Of a DNA stretch of 64,000 nt, positions 16,610 through 24,838 are shown one piece after another. Position numbers and translations under genes: made by a program. How positions within the stretch are numbered: position 1 is the stretch's first letter; each line of letters starts with the position of its first letter. Source of the DNA: Paracoccaceae bacterium (GTDB taxonomy: Bacteria; Pseudomonadota; Alphaproteobacteria; Rhodobacterales; Rhodobacteraceae); contig JACVZW010000059.1 of assembly GCA_014654775.1 (NCBI GenBank), positions 50,341 through 114,340 of the forward strand, written 5' to 3'. The notes beneath the pieces were generated by a model. The model was not told the DNA's origin. It worked only from the letters and a program-made list of their open reading frames with translations, and ran no database searches.

Positions 16610-17875
16610 TTACAACCACGTGGGGATGGTATCGCGGTTCAGGATTTCGTCAAAGGTCGGTCTTTCCCGAATGACAGCGAAGTGATCCCCTTTCACCAGA
16701 ACCTCGGGCACGAGCGGGCGCGAATTGTATTCCGATGCCATCACCGCACCATAGGCCCCGGCCGAACGGAAGGCGACAAGGTCGCCTTCGCCCAGCGCGG
16801 GCAGGTCGCGAGCCTTGGCAAAGGTGTCGCCCGTCTCGCAGACCGGACCCACAACATCGAAGGGCTGGGTGGGGGCGGCGGGCGGCGGTTCGGTGACCGG
16901 GACGATGTCGTGATGCGCGCCGTACATGGACGGGCGCACGAGGTCGTTCATCGCGGCGTCGAGGATCAGGAAATCCCGCCCTTCACCGTTCTTGACATAG
17001 ATCACCGAGGCGACCAGCAGCCCGGCATTGCCAGAGATCAGGCGACCGGGTTCGATCTCTATCTCGCAGCCCAGATCACCTACGGTACGCTTGATCAGCG
17101 CGCCGTAATCGGTGGGCAGCGGCGGGGCCTCGTTTGACCGAGTATAGGGAATGCCCAAGCCACCGCCCAGATCGAGGCGACGGATGTCATGGCCCTCGCT
17201 CCGCAAGCGACGGGTCAGATCGGCCACCTTGAGATAGGCCTGTTCAAAGGGTTCCAGCTCGGTCAGCTGGCTGCCGATATGGACGTCGATCCCGATCACG
17301 TCGATCCCCGGCAGGCGGGCCGCCTCGGCATAGACCTCGGACGCGCGGTCGATGGGGATGCCGAACTTGTTCTCTTTCTTGCCTGTCGCGATCTTTTCAT
17401 GCGTGCGGGCATCGACGTCGGGATTGACGCGGATGGTGATGGGTGCCGTCGCGCCCAGCGACGCGGCCACTTCGGACAGGGCGCGCAGTTCCGGCTCGCT
17501 TTCCACGTTGAATTGACGAATGCCGCCCGTCAGGGCCAGACGCATCTCTTCCCGCGTTTTGCCGACGCCGGAGAAGACGATCCGCTCTCCCGGAACGCCC
17601 GCCGCCCGGGCACGGCGGTATTCACCGCCCGAGACCACATCCATCCCCGCACCAAGATCCCCCAGCAGCTTCAGCACCGCCACGTTGGACAGCGACTTGA
17701 TGGCAAAGCAGACGAGGTGCGGCAGCGGCGACAGCGCCTCGGTGAAGAGGTGGTAATGCCGCGTCAGGGTGGCGGCGGAATAGACATAGAAGGGCGTGCC
17801 CACCTGCGCCGCGATGTCGGCAATCGGCACATCCTCGGCATGCAGGGTGCCGTTGCGATACAGGAAATGGTCCAT
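16610..17875 (-). CDS. lysA: Diaminopimelate decarboxylase
   Basis: 421 residues, standard length. The PLP lysine is in VCFAIKSLSN; HIGSQLT, the glycine loop LGGGLGIPY, EPGRLISG and the partner-subunit cysteine motif CETGDTF are all present. It converts meso-diaminopimelate to lysine. It lies 45 bases upstream of the TIGR02302 gene and downstream of a block of inverted repeats that may separate it from argH and the lipoproteins. Confidence 0.96.
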   Translation of the reverse strand: MDHFLYRNGTLHAEDVPIADIAAQVGTPFYVYSAATLTRHYHLFTEALSPLPHLVCFAIKSLSNVAVLKLLGDLGAGMDVVSGGEYRRARAAGVPGERIVFSGVGKTREEMRLALTGGIRQFNVESEPELRALSEVAASLGATAPITIRVNPDVDARTHEKIATGKKENKFGIPIDRASEVYAEAARLPGIDVIGIDVHIGSQLTELEPFEQAYLKVADLTRRLRSEGHDIRRLDLGGGLGIPYTRSNEAPPLPTDYGALIKRTVGDLGCEIEIEPGRLISGNAGLLVASVIYVKNGEGRDFLILDAAMNDLVRPSMYGAHHDIVPVTEPPPAAPTQPFDVVGPVCETGDTFAKARDLPALGEGDLVAFRSAGAYGAVMASEYNSRPLVPEVLVKGDHFAVIRERPTFDEILNRDTIPTWL

Positions 17876-17953
17876 CCGTCGGCCCCTGCGGAAAACACGT
17901 GTCGCCCGTTGCTATAACAGACACCGCCGGGGGCGCAATTCGCGGCTGGGGCC

Positions 17954-18052
17954 GAAAAATTTTCGTCCGAAAATTTTTCGCACCGCTCTGCCTTGGCAGA
18001 GCGGCGAAGATTTTTCGGACGAAAAATCTTCCTTCGCGGGCTTCAGCCCGCG
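17954..18052. repeat. Four consecutive perfect inverted repeats, each with a 2-base loop
   Basis: GAAAAATTTTCG/CGAAAATTTTTC (17954-17979), CCGCTCTGCC/GGCAGAGCGG (17983-18004), GAAGATTTTTCG/CGAAAAATCTTC (18006-18031) and CGCGGGCT/AGCCCGCG (18035-18052) follow each other with at most 3 bases between. Each arm pair is perfect around a 2-base loop. The last one contains the stop codon of the DUF2834 gene. The AT-rich units stand out from the GC background and share the half-site GAAGATTTTT with the palindromes at 24785. Confidence 0.8.
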
Positions 18053-18354
18053 CGGCGCAGCAGCAGGTAAAGCGGCAGGCCACAGCTGACCCCGATGCAG
18101 AAGGTGGCCGGGATGGCCACCAGCCCCCGCCAATTCCGCTGCGCGATGCATTCCGCGATCACCCAGACGGTCAGGGTGACGGCGGCGATGGTCAGGTCCC
18201 ATGTCAGCCCCGTGGTGGAGGCGTTGACATACCATGCGTCGATCAGACCCGAGAGGCCCGTCCCTGTCTCGCGCATGTAGGTGACGAACCAGTACATCGG
18301 ATGCACCGCACCCCAGACGGCCAGTGCCAGCCAGACCCAGCGCATCGGTGTCAT
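18043..18354 (-). CDS. DUF2834 domain membrane protein
   Basis: 103 residues from the ATG at 18354, which overlaps the upstream lipoprotein stop (ATGA). Three hydrophobic helices with conserved-looking GLSGLIDAWYVNASTTGLTWDLTIAA and a C-terminal GLPLYLLLRR fit DUF2834. The family has no known role. Co-translated with the small lipoprotein before it. Confidence 0.7.
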   Translation of the reverse strand: MTPMRWVWLALAVWGAVHPMYWFVTYMRETGTGLSGLIDAWYVNASTTGLTWDLTIAAVTLTVWVIAECIAQRNWRGLVAIPATFCIGVSCGLPLYLLLRRAG

Positions 18355-18509
18355 CCGTTGCCCCCCACGATACCGATCTGGGCCTGACCCGAGATCGAGA
18401 CGCCGCTGGCCTGTGCCTCGGCTGCCGCCTGTGACGGCGGCACGGGCGGGCCATCCGCGCCGCAAGCGGCCAGAAGGGCAAGGGAGGCGAGGGCGAGAAG
18501 GCGCGTCAT
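18351..18509 (-). CDS. Tiny lipoprotein, too short for the ORF track
   Basis: 52 residues, read by hand. N-terminal MTRLLALASLALLAAC gives a signal peptide with lipobox LLAAC, cysteine at 16. The mature part is about 36 residues, rich in Ala, Gln, Ser and Gly, ending GQAQIGIVGGNG. The stop overlaps the DUF2834 start by ATGA. No family recognised; argH-linked small lipoproteins are common in this family of bacteria. Confidence 0.6.
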   Translation of the reverse strand: MTRLLALASLALLAACGADGPPVPPSQAAAEAQASGVSISGQAQIGIVGGNG

Positions 18510-18551
18510 GGCAATCCTCTATCCGGTTCACAAAAGGGCACTGCAGCGGGC

Positions 18552-18707
18552 TCAGGGCGAATAGCTGATCCGTCCCCCAGCCAGTCCGGCAGAAACCGAA
18601 GGGCTGACCGTCAGCCCGTCCGCGCCAAGACTTAGCCCGGCATTCAGCCGGGGCGAGCTGCAGGCGCAAAGGCCGATCAGGGTGGCAAGGGCAAGAACGC
18701 GCGTCAT
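18552..18707 (-). CDS. Tiny lipoprotein, too short for the ORF track
   Basis: 51 residues, read by hand. MTRVLALATLIGLCAC is a lipoprotein signal with cysteine at 16 (LCAC), followed by SSPRLNAGLSLGADGLTVSPSVSAGLAGGRISYSP, a Ser/Gly/Leu-rich mature part. The ATG overlaps the stop of the upstream lipoprotein (ATGA). The signal peptide is nearly the same as in the next gene, suggesting duplication. Confidence 0.6.
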   Translation of the reverse strand: MTRVLALATLIGLCACSSPRLNAGLSLGADGLTVSPSVSAGLAGGRISYSP

Positions 18708-18892
18708 CCAGGCAGCCTGTGGAACGGGTCGATCACGGTGATGCCAAGGACCGGGTCATCGGCGCCGAGGTCGGTGCCGAAGCTGGTATTATGGCCCATC
18801 GGCACGCTCAGGTTCGGCAGGCGTCTGTCCTCGCAGGCAGAGAGCGCGAAGAGCGGCAGAAGGCCAAGGGTCAGGGCGGTGGGAGGGATCAT
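18704..18892 (-). CDS. Small lipoprotein following argH
   Basis: 62 residues. Signal peptide with lipobox LSAC, cysteine at 20, then a short mature part ending IDPFHRLPG. Starts 61 bases after the argH stop and overlaps the next lipoprotein by ATGA. No family recognised. It is the first of three lipoproteins in a row between argH and lysA. Confidence 0.6.
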   Translation of the reverse strand: MIPPTALTLGLLPLFALSACEDRRLPNLSVPMGHNTSFGTDLGADDPVLGITVIDPFHRLPG

Positions 18893-18953
18893 GGGTGCAA
18901 CTGTCCCTCAAGCCGGCCGCCGAGGCAAGGCAGCCCGCGCGCCGCTCCCCCGA

Positions 18954-20357
18954 TCAGCCCAGCCGCGCCGTCCAGTCGGCGATACGCGCGCGCACCTGAT
19001 CCGGGGCCGTCCCGCCATAGGAGCGGCGCGAGCGGACGGAGTTCTCCACCCCCAGCACGTCGAAGACATCGGCGCGGATGCCGGGATGCACCGCCTGCAT
19101 CTCGGAAAGCGTGAGGTCGGGCAGGTCGCAGCCCTTCGCCTCGGCCTTGGCGACGAGGGTGCCCGTCACGTGATGCGCCTCGCGGAAGGGCAGACCCAAT
19201 TCGCGCACCAGCCAGTCGGCCAGATCGGTGGCGGTGGAAAAGCCCGAAGCCGCCGCCTGCGCCAGCACGGCGCGGTTGGCGGTCATGTCGGTGACCATCC
19301 CTGTCATTGCGGCCAGCGCGAGCATCAGCGTATCGGCGGCGTCGAAGACCTGTTCCTTGTCCTCCTGCATGTCCTTGGAATAGGTCAGCGCCAGCCCCTT
19401 CATCACGGTGAACAGGGCCACCGTTGCGCCAAGGATGCGGCCCAGCTTTGCCCGCAAGAGTTCCGCCGCATCGGGGTTCTTCTTCTGCGGCATGATCGAG
19501 GACCCGGTGGTCCAGCGGTCCGACAGCCGCACGAAGCGGAATTGGGCGCTGGACCAGATCACCAATTCCTCGGCAAAGCGCGACAGGTGCATGGCGCAGA
19601 TGCTGCTGGCGGCAAGGAATTCCAGCGCGAAGTCGCGGTCGCTTACCGAATCCAGCGAATTTGCCGTGGGCCGGTCAAAGCCCAGCGCCCGCGCCGTCAT
19701 GTGCCGGTCGATGGGGAAAGAGGTGCCCGCCAGCGCCGCCGCGCCAAGTGGGCATTCGTTCATCCGCGCGCGGGCATCGATGAACCGACCCCGGTCGCGC
19801 GCCAGCATCTCGACATAGGCCATCATGTGATGGCCCCATGTCACGGGCTGCGCTGACTGCAGATGAGTGAAGCCGGGCATGACCCAATCCGCCCCCGCCT
19901 CGGCCTGTGCAAGGAAGGCGCGGATCAGCGCTTCAAGCCCCGCGATGGCGGCATCGCACTGGTCGCGGACCCAGAGACGGAAGTCGACCGCCACCTGATC
20001 ATTGCGCGACCGGGCGGTGTGCAGGCGGCCTGCGGGTTCGCCGATGATCTCTTTCAGCCGGGCTTCCACGTTCATGTGGATGTCTTCCAGATCGGTGCGG
20101 AAGGGGAAACCGCCCGTTTCAATCTCTGACAAGACCGTGAGAAGCCCTTCCCCGATCGCCTCGGCGTCACTATTCGTCAGGATGCCTGTGGCGGCGAGCA
20201 TCGCCGCATGGGCGCGTGACCCTGCGATGTCCTGCGCGTAAAGCCGTTTGTCGAAGCCGATGGAGGCGTTGATCGCCGTCATGATGGCATCCGGCCCTTC
20301 GGCGAAGCGCCCGCCCCACATCTGGTTGGCGGTGCGGGACGGATCGGGACTGGACAT
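18954..20357 (-). CDS. argH: Argininosuccinate lyase
   Basis: 467 residues. The fumarase/aspartase superfamily signature is present as [15 protein letters not shown] near residue 290; the N-terminal [11 protein letters not shown] and the [13 protein letters not shown] region are also typical. It splits argininosuccinate into arginine and fumarate in the cytosol. The start codon lies only about 20 bases from that of the divergent thioredoxin-like gene. Confidence 0.96.
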   Translation of the reverse strand: MSSPDPSRTANQMWGGRFAEGPDAIMTAINASIGFDKRLYAQDIAGSRAHAAMLAATGILTNSDAEAIGEGLLTVLSEIETGGFPFRTDLEDIHMNVEARLKEIIGEPAGRLHTARSRNDQVAVDFRLWVRDQCDAAIAGLEALIRAFLAQAEAGADWVMPGFTHLQSAQPVTWGHHMMAYVEMLARDRGRFIDARARMNECPLGAAALAGTSFPIDRHMTARALGFDRPTANSLDSVSDRDFALEFLAASSICAMHLSRFAEELVIWSSAQFRFVRLSDRWTTGSSIMPQKKNPDAAELLRAKLGRILGATVALFTVMKGLALTYSKDMQEDKEQVFDAADTLMLALAAMTGMVTDMTANRAVLAQAAASGFSTATDLADWLVRELGLPFREAHHVTGTLVAKAEAKGCDLPDLTLSEMQAVHPGIRADVFDVLGVENSVRSRRSYGGTAPDQVRARIADWTARLG

Positions 20358-20379
20358 GGCGGGGGCCTTCGGAGGGATG

Positions 20380-20925
20380 ATGCTGCGGAAAATTCTGGTC
20401 GTCGTCTACACGGCCTTGGCCATCGGTGCAAATGCGGCCCTTGCGGGCGATGTGGCGGACCTGCGCGACGGCGACATGAAGAAGCTGGCCCTGCATTCTG
20501 AACCGGTCGCGGTGCCGGACGGGGTGTTTCTGGATGCCGCTGATGCCGAGGTGCCCTTGGCGCAATGGCGCGGGCAATGGGTGGTGCTGAACTTCTGGGC
20601 CACATGGTGCGCGCCCTGCCGGAAGGAGATGCCCTCGCTTCTGCGCCTGCAGCAGGCGATGCCCGAGATCGCGGTGTTGCCAGTGGCGACGGGCCGCAAT
20701 GCGGTGGAGGGGATCGAACGCTTTTATGAAGAGGCGGGCGTGCAGGCCCTGCCCATCCTGCGCGACCCGCGCAGCGAATTCGCCCGGCCGATGGCGGTGA
20801 TGGGCCTGCCGGTGACGGTGATCCTGAACCCGGACGGGCAAGAGGTGGGCCGTCTGATCGGCGATGCGGAATGGGACAGCGCCCATGCGCAGACGGTGAT
20901 CCGGGCCTTGATGGCGGCCAATTGA
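20380..20925 (+). CDS. tlpA: TlpA-type periplasmic thiol-disulfide protein
   Basis: About 181 residues. Signal peptide ([21 protein letters not shown]), then a thioredoxin/AhpC-TSA fold with the CxxC active site [15 protein letters not shown] and the cis-proline in [10 protein letters not shown]. Probably exported and involved in reducing periplasmic cysteines or haem/copper protein assembly. Start uncertain: ATGs at 20356, 20377 and 20380 are all in frame; GGAGGG at 20371 favours 20380. The earliest would overlap argH. Confidence 0.85.
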   Translation: MLRKILVVVYTALAIGANAALAGDVADLRDGDMKKLALHSEPVAVPDGVFLDAADAEVPLAQWRGQWVVLNFWATWCAPCRKEMPSLLRLQQAMPEIAVLPVATGRNAVEGIERFYEEAGVQALPILRDPRSEFARPMAVMGLPVTVILNPDGQEVGRLIGDAEWDSAHAQTVIRALMAAN

Positions 20926-21065
20926 TCGGCGCGCGCCGGGCGCAGGCGCCCGTCGCGCATTCCTTTTTTCCGCGGCGCCGCCTTCGGCTTTGCCGCGGCA
21001 GAGGGGGGCCAGCCCCCCGTCCCGTTCCGTGACTCCCCCCGGAGTATTTCCGGCCAAGATGAAGA
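20926..21065. other. Intergenic region with two GC hairpins and motif copy 2
   Basis: CCGCGGC..GCCGCGG (20970-20998) and GGGGGGC-CA-GCCCCCC (21003-21018) can form hairpins, but neither is followed by a T-run on either strand, so they are not classical intrinsic terminators. The second copy of the GGAGTAT/AAGATGAAG motif (21038-21064) ends directly before the tag stop codon. Confidence 0.5.
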
Positions 21066-21644
21066 TCAGGCGGTTTCGCCCAAGGCGCGGATGCGGGCAT
21101 GGGCCGGGCAGGTGACCAGATGATCGTTCACCATCCCCGCGGCCTGCAGGAAGGCATAGACGATGGTGGGGCCGCAAAAGGTGAAACCGTCCGCCTTCAA
21201 CTGTTTCGAGATGGCCTGCGAGACCGGGGTTTCTGCGGGGATGTCGGCCATGCTGCGTGGTGCGTTCTGCACAGGGTGGTGGCCCACATGTTTCCATAGA
21301 TAGCCCGCAAACCCCTCGCGTTCTTCCACCGCCAGATAGGCGCGAGCAGAGCGGATCGTGCCTTCGATCTTGCCGCGATGGCGCACAATGCCGGGATCGG
21401 CCATCAGGCGGGCGACATCGCCCTCTCCCCATGAGGCGATCATGGCGGGATCGAAGCCCGCAAAACTGCGGCGGAAATTGTCGCGCTTTTTCAGGATCGT
21501 GATCCAGCTGAGCCCGGCCTGAAACCCCTCGAGGATCAGCTTTTCCCACAGCGCGCGGGGATCGCGTTCTGGTACACCCCATTCTTCATCGTGATAGGCG
21601 ATATAGAGGGGATCGGTGCCGCACCATGGGCAGCGGTCTGTCAT
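21066..21644 (-). CDS. tag: DNA-3-methyladenine glycosylase I
   Basis: 192 residues from the ATG at 21644 (MTDRCPWCG). Family marks: RCPWCGTDPLYIAYHDEEWG at the N-terminus, ILEGFQAGLSW, and HLVTCPAH near the C-terminus; the His and Cys residues of these segments form the zinc site. It removes 3-methyladenine from DNA, initiating base excision repair. Monocistronic, divergent from the EAL gene. Confidence 0.95.
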   Translation of the reverse strand: MTDRCPWCGTDPLYIAYHDEEWGVPERDPRALWEKLILEGFQAGLSWITILKKRDNFRRSFAGFDPAMIASWGEGDVARLMADPGIVRHRGKIEGTIRSARAYLAVEEREGFAGYLWKHVGHHPVQNAPRSMADIPAETPVSQAISKQLKADGFTFCGPTIVYAFLQAAGMVNDHLVTCPAHARIRALGETA

Positions 21645-21749
21645 CCTGCGGCTCTCCCTTGGCCCCGGCATGCGGCTTTACCCGATCTTTACGGGGATGC
21701 GGGCAGTCTTGCCAAGGCTTGGATCGACAGGGCGCAGGGGGCGCGGGCG

Positions 21750-22532
21750 ATGGAAGACGGGCTGGGAAGCCCGCTCTCGGCAGCTTTGGCCGAGGGCGAG
21801 GGACGCATACTGGACCGGGTGGCGGACGCGGTGCGTGAGCGCCGCCTGCGGCTGGCCTATCAGCCGGTGGTCGTGGCGCGCAGTCCGCAGCGGATCGGGT
21901 TTCATGAGGGGTTGATCCGGCTGCTCGATCCGGGCGGGCAGGTCATCCCGGCACGGGACTTCATTCGGGCGGTGGAACCCCATGCGCTGGGCCGCGACAT
22001 CGACTGTGCGGCGCTGGCCATCGGGCTGGATGCGCTGGTCCGCCATCCCGACCTGCGGCTGTCGATCAACATGTCGGCGCGGTCGGTCGGTTGGCCGCGC
22101 TGGCTGCGGCTGCTGCGCGCAGGGCTTGCGCGCGAGGCCGGGCTGGGCGAGCGGCTTATTCTGGAGATCAGCGAGGCAAGCGCGATGACCGTGCCGGAAC
22201 TGCTGGCCGGGCTGATGGCGGAACTGCGGCCCAAGGGCATCGCCTTCGCGCTGGACGGGTTCGGGGCGGGGCCGATCACGCTGCGGCATTTCCGGGACCT
22301 GCATTTCGACATGATGAAGATCGATGCGGGTTTCACCCGCGGTGTCGCAGGGCAGGCGGACAATCAGGTGATGATGTCGGCTTGCCTGGCCCTGGCACGG
22401 GAATTCGACATGCTGACCGTGGCGCAGGGGGTAGAGACGGCGGCCGAGGCGCAGTGGCTTGCCGCGCTGGGGGTGGATTGCCTGCAGGGCCATCATTTCG
22501 GGGTGCCGAAACTGTATCCCCACGGGCTGTGA
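21750..22532 (+). CDS. EAL-domain protein with altered catalytic motifs
   Basis: 260 residues from the ATG at 21750; the longer ORF overlaps tag and lacks a good start. A single EAL domain: YQPVV near 37, EGL in place of EAL, INMSARS, LILEISEAS, and MKIDAGF. Two acidic positions differ from active phosphodiesterases: DDFG is DGFG, and AEGVE is AQGVE. It therefore may bind rather than cleave cyclic-di-GMP, or act on protein partners. No sensor or GGDEF domain is attached. Confidence 0.8.
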   Translation: MEDGLGSPLSAALAEGEGRILDRVADAVRERRLRLAYQPVVVARSPQRIGFHEGLIRLLDPGGQVIPARDFIRAVEPHALGRDIDCAALAIGLDALVRHPDLRLSINMSARSVGWPRWLRLLRAGLAREAGLGERLILEISEASAMTVPELLAGLMAELRPKGIAFALDGFGAGPITLRHFRDLHFDMMKIDAGFTRGVAGQADNQVMMSACLALAREFDMLTVAQGVETAAEAQWLAALGVDCLQGHHFGVPKLYPHGL

Positions 22533-22688
22533 TCCCGCGCCGTGGCCGCGCGCCATGCCCCAAGCCATGACCCTGCGTCAATCTGCGTGGGCAAGATTGT
22601 TGCTTTTGTTTCCCCCGGCGTCTAGGCCATGCTGCAAGGCGGCAGGGTCGCGTGGGCCCTGCCCGGTCTGGGAGAGAGAGGATCAGCC

Positions 22689-23864
22689 ATGACCAATGTC
22701 GTCATCGTTTCCGCGGCACGGACGGCCGTGGGCAGCTTCAACGGCGCCTTCGCCAATACCCCGGCCCATGATCTTGGCGCGGCGGTGATCGAGGCCGTGG
22801 TGGCCCGCGCCGGCGTTGACAAGGCCGAGGTGGAGGAGACGATTCTCGGTCAGGTGCTGACCGCAGGTCAGGGCCAGAACCCGGCGCGGCAGGCGCATAT
22901 CAAGGCCGGTCTGGCCAAGGAAGCCAGCGCATGGTCGCTCAATCAGGTCTGCGGATCGGGCCTGCGGGCGGTGGCGCTGGGCGCACAGCATGTGCAGCTG
23001 GGCGATGCGAAGATCATCGTCGCGGGCGGGCAGGAAAACATGTCTCTCTCGCCCCATGTCGCGCATCTGCGCGCGGGCACCAAGATGGGTGACATGAAGT
23101 TCATCGATTCGATGATCAAGGACGGGCTGTGGGATGCCTTCAACGGCTATCACATGGGCCAGACGGCCGAGAACGTGGCCGCGCAATGGCAGATTTCCCG
23201 CGACATGCAGGACGAATTCGCGCTGGCCAGCCAGAACAAGGCGGAGGCCGCGCAGAAGGCGGGCAAGTTCAAGGATGAGGTGACCCCCTTCACCATCGCA
23301 ACCCGCAAGGGCGACATCGTGGTGGATGCCGACGAATACATCCGCCATGGCGCGACGCTGGAATCGATGCAAAAGCTGAAACCCGCCTTCACCAAAGAGG
23401 GTTCGGTGACGGCGGGCAACGCTTCGGGCCTGAACGATGGCGCGGCGGCGGTGCTGCTGATGTCTGCCGAAGAGGCCGAGAAGCGCGGTCTGACGCCGCT
23501 TGCCCGCATCGCCTCCTACGCAACGGCGGGGCTTGACCCGTCGATCATGGGCGTGGGCCCGATCCATGCCAGCCGCAAGGCGCTGGCCAAGGCAGGCTGG
23601 AAGGTGGGCGATCTGGATCTGGTCGAGGCGAACGAGGCCTTTGCCGCACAGGCCTGCGCGGTGAACAAGGACATGGGCTGGGACCCGTCCATCGTGAATG
23701 TCAACGGCGGCGCCATCGCCATCGGCCACCCGATCGGCGCGTCGGGCGCGCGCATCCTCAACACTCTCCTGTTCGAGATGGCGCGGCGTGACGCCAAGCG
23801 CGGCCTTGCCACGCTCTGCATCGGGGGCGGCATGGGCGTCGCCATGTGCCTGGAACGCGCCTGA
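22689..23864 (+). CDS. phaA: Acetyl-CoA C-acetyltransferase (beta-ketothiolase)
   Basis: 391 residues, the standard thiolase length, start at the ATG of [15 protein letters not shown]. Nucleophilic cysteine in [11 protein letters not shown] near residue 88, [11 protein letters not shown] with the catalytic histidine, and the second cysteine in [10 protein letters not shown]. It condenses two acetyl-CoA to acetoacetyl-CoA, feeding polyhydroxybutyrate and the ethylmalonyl-CoA pathway. It lies upstream of phaB, with a hairpin between them. Confidence 0.96.
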   Translation: MTNVVIVSAARTAVGSFNGAFANTPAHDLGAAVIEAVVARAGVDKAEVEETILGQVLTAGQGQNPARQAHIKAGLAKEASAWSLNQVCGSGLRAVALGAQHVQLGDAKIIVAGGQENMSLSPHVAHLRAGTKMGDMKFIDSMIKDGLWDAFNGYHMGQTAENVAAQWQISRDMQDEFALASQNKAEAAQKAGKFKDEVTPFTIATRKGDIVVDADEYIRHGATLESMQKLKPAFTKEGSVTAGNASGLNDGAAAVLLMSAEEAEKRGLTPLARIASYATAGLDPSIMGVGPIHASRKALAKAGWKVGDLDLVEANEAFAAQACAVNKDMGWDPSIVNVNGGAIAIGHPIGASGARILNTLLFEMARRDAKRGLATLCIGGGMGVAMCLERA

Positions 23865-23903
23865 TCGGAAAATGCTGCGGCCACATTGCCGCATCTGCAA
23901 AAT

Positions 23904-23928
23904 GGGCGCGCAATAATGTTGCGCGCCC
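23904..23928 (+). terminator. Hairpin between phaA and phaB
   Basis: A perfect 10-bp stem GGGCGCGCAA / TTGCGCGCCC with a 5-base loop is followed by TTCTTCG. It sits 40 bases after phaA and 56 before phaB, so it may partially terminate transcription and lower phaB output, or protect the phaA mRNA end. Confidence 0.6.
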
Positions 23929-23983
23929 TTCTTCGTTTCGGTAACACCATTTCAAACAAGTCTGGATTCTCAAGGAGGGACGA

Positions 23984-24709
23984 ATGGCACGAGTGGCTTT
24001 GGTGACGGGTGGTTCGCGCGGGATCGGTGCCGCGATTTCGGTGGCGCTGAAGGCGGCGGGCTACAAAGTGGCCGCGAACTATGCCGGAAACGATGAGGCC
24101 GCGGCGGCCTTCACCAAGGAGACAGGCATCCCGACCTACAAGTGGTCGGTCGCGGATTACGATGCCTGCGTTGCGGGCATCGCCAAGGTCGAGGCCGAAG
24201 TCGGGCCGGTGGATGTGCTGGTCAACAATGCGGGCATCACCCGTGACGCCATGTTCCACAAGATGACGCCGCAGCAGTGGAAAGAGGTGATCGACACCAA
24301 CCTGACGGGTCTGTTCAACATGACCCATCCGCTCTGGTCGGGGATGCGGGACCGCAAGTTCGGGCGCGTAATCAACATCTCCTCCATCAACGGTCAGAAG
24401 GGGCAGGCCGGGCAGGCCAACTATTCCGCGGCCAAATCGGGCGATCTTGGCTTCACCAAGGCGCTGGCGCAGGAAGGCGCGCGGGCCGGGATCACGGTCA
24501 ACGCGATCTGCCCGGGCTACATCGCGACCGAGATGGTGAAGGCGATCGACGAGAAGGTGCTGGCCGAACGCATCATCCCGCAGATTCCTGTGGGCCGTCT
24601 TGGCGAACCGGAAGAAATCGCGCGGACCGTGGTCTTCCTTGCCGCCGATGAGGCGGGCTTCATCACCGGATCGACGATCTCGGCCAATGGCGGGCAGTTC
24701 TTCGTCTGA
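23984..24709 (+). CDS. phaB: Acetoacetyl-CoA reductase (NADPH)
   Basis: 241 residues with a strong AAGGAGGG ribosome site. Short-chain dehydrogenase: TGGSRGIG cofactor loop, NNAGITRDAMF, the catalytic INISSINGQKGQAGQANYSAAKSG region with Ser and YxxxK, and a C-terminal GQFFV. It reduces acetoacetyl-CoA to (R)-3-hydroxybutyryl-CoA for polyhydroxybutyrate and ethylmalonyl-CoA routes. PHB synthase is not in the window. Confidence 0.95.
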   Translation: MARVALVTGGSRGIGAAISVALKAAGYKVAANYAGNDEAAAAFTKETGIPTYKWSVADYDACVAGIAKVEAEVGPVDVLVNNAGITRDAMFHKMTPQQWKEVIDTNLTGLFNMTHPLWSGMRDRKFGRVINISSINGQKGQAGQANYSAAKSGDLGFTKALAQEGARAGITVNAICPGYIATEMVKAIDEKVLAERIIPQIPVGRLGEPEEIARTVVFLAADEAGFITGSTISANGGQFFV

Positions 24710-24729
24710 TCCCGGCGTTTCGAATGGAC

Positions 24730-24762
24730 AGGCCCGCGCCCGGCGCGGGCCTTTCTCTTTTG
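24730..24762 (+). terminator. Intrinsic terminator of phaB
   Basis: A perfect 10-bp stem AGGCCCGCGC / GCGCGGGCCT with a 3-base loop is followed by TTTCTCTTTT, 20 bases after the phaB stop. This is a classical rho-independent terminator. Confidence 0.88.
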
Positions 24763-24784
24763 TCCCGCACCCGCTAGAGAAACC

Positions 24785-24826
24785 AAAAATCTTCGAAGAT
24801 TTTTGCAAATTTCTTCGAAGAAATTT
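24785..24826. repeat. Two adjacent 20-bp perfect palindromes before the EamA gene
   Basis: AAAAATCTTCGAAGATTTTT (24785-24804) and AAATTTCTTCGAAGAAATTT (24807-24826) are each perfect, loopless palindromes separated by two bases. They share the core TTCGAA. They end 12 bases before the EamA start codon, overlapping its ribosome-binding region, and stand out from the GC-rich background. The half-site GAAGATTTTT also occurs at 18006. Confidence 0.85.
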
Positions 24827-24838
24827 GGCGGGGCAGGG

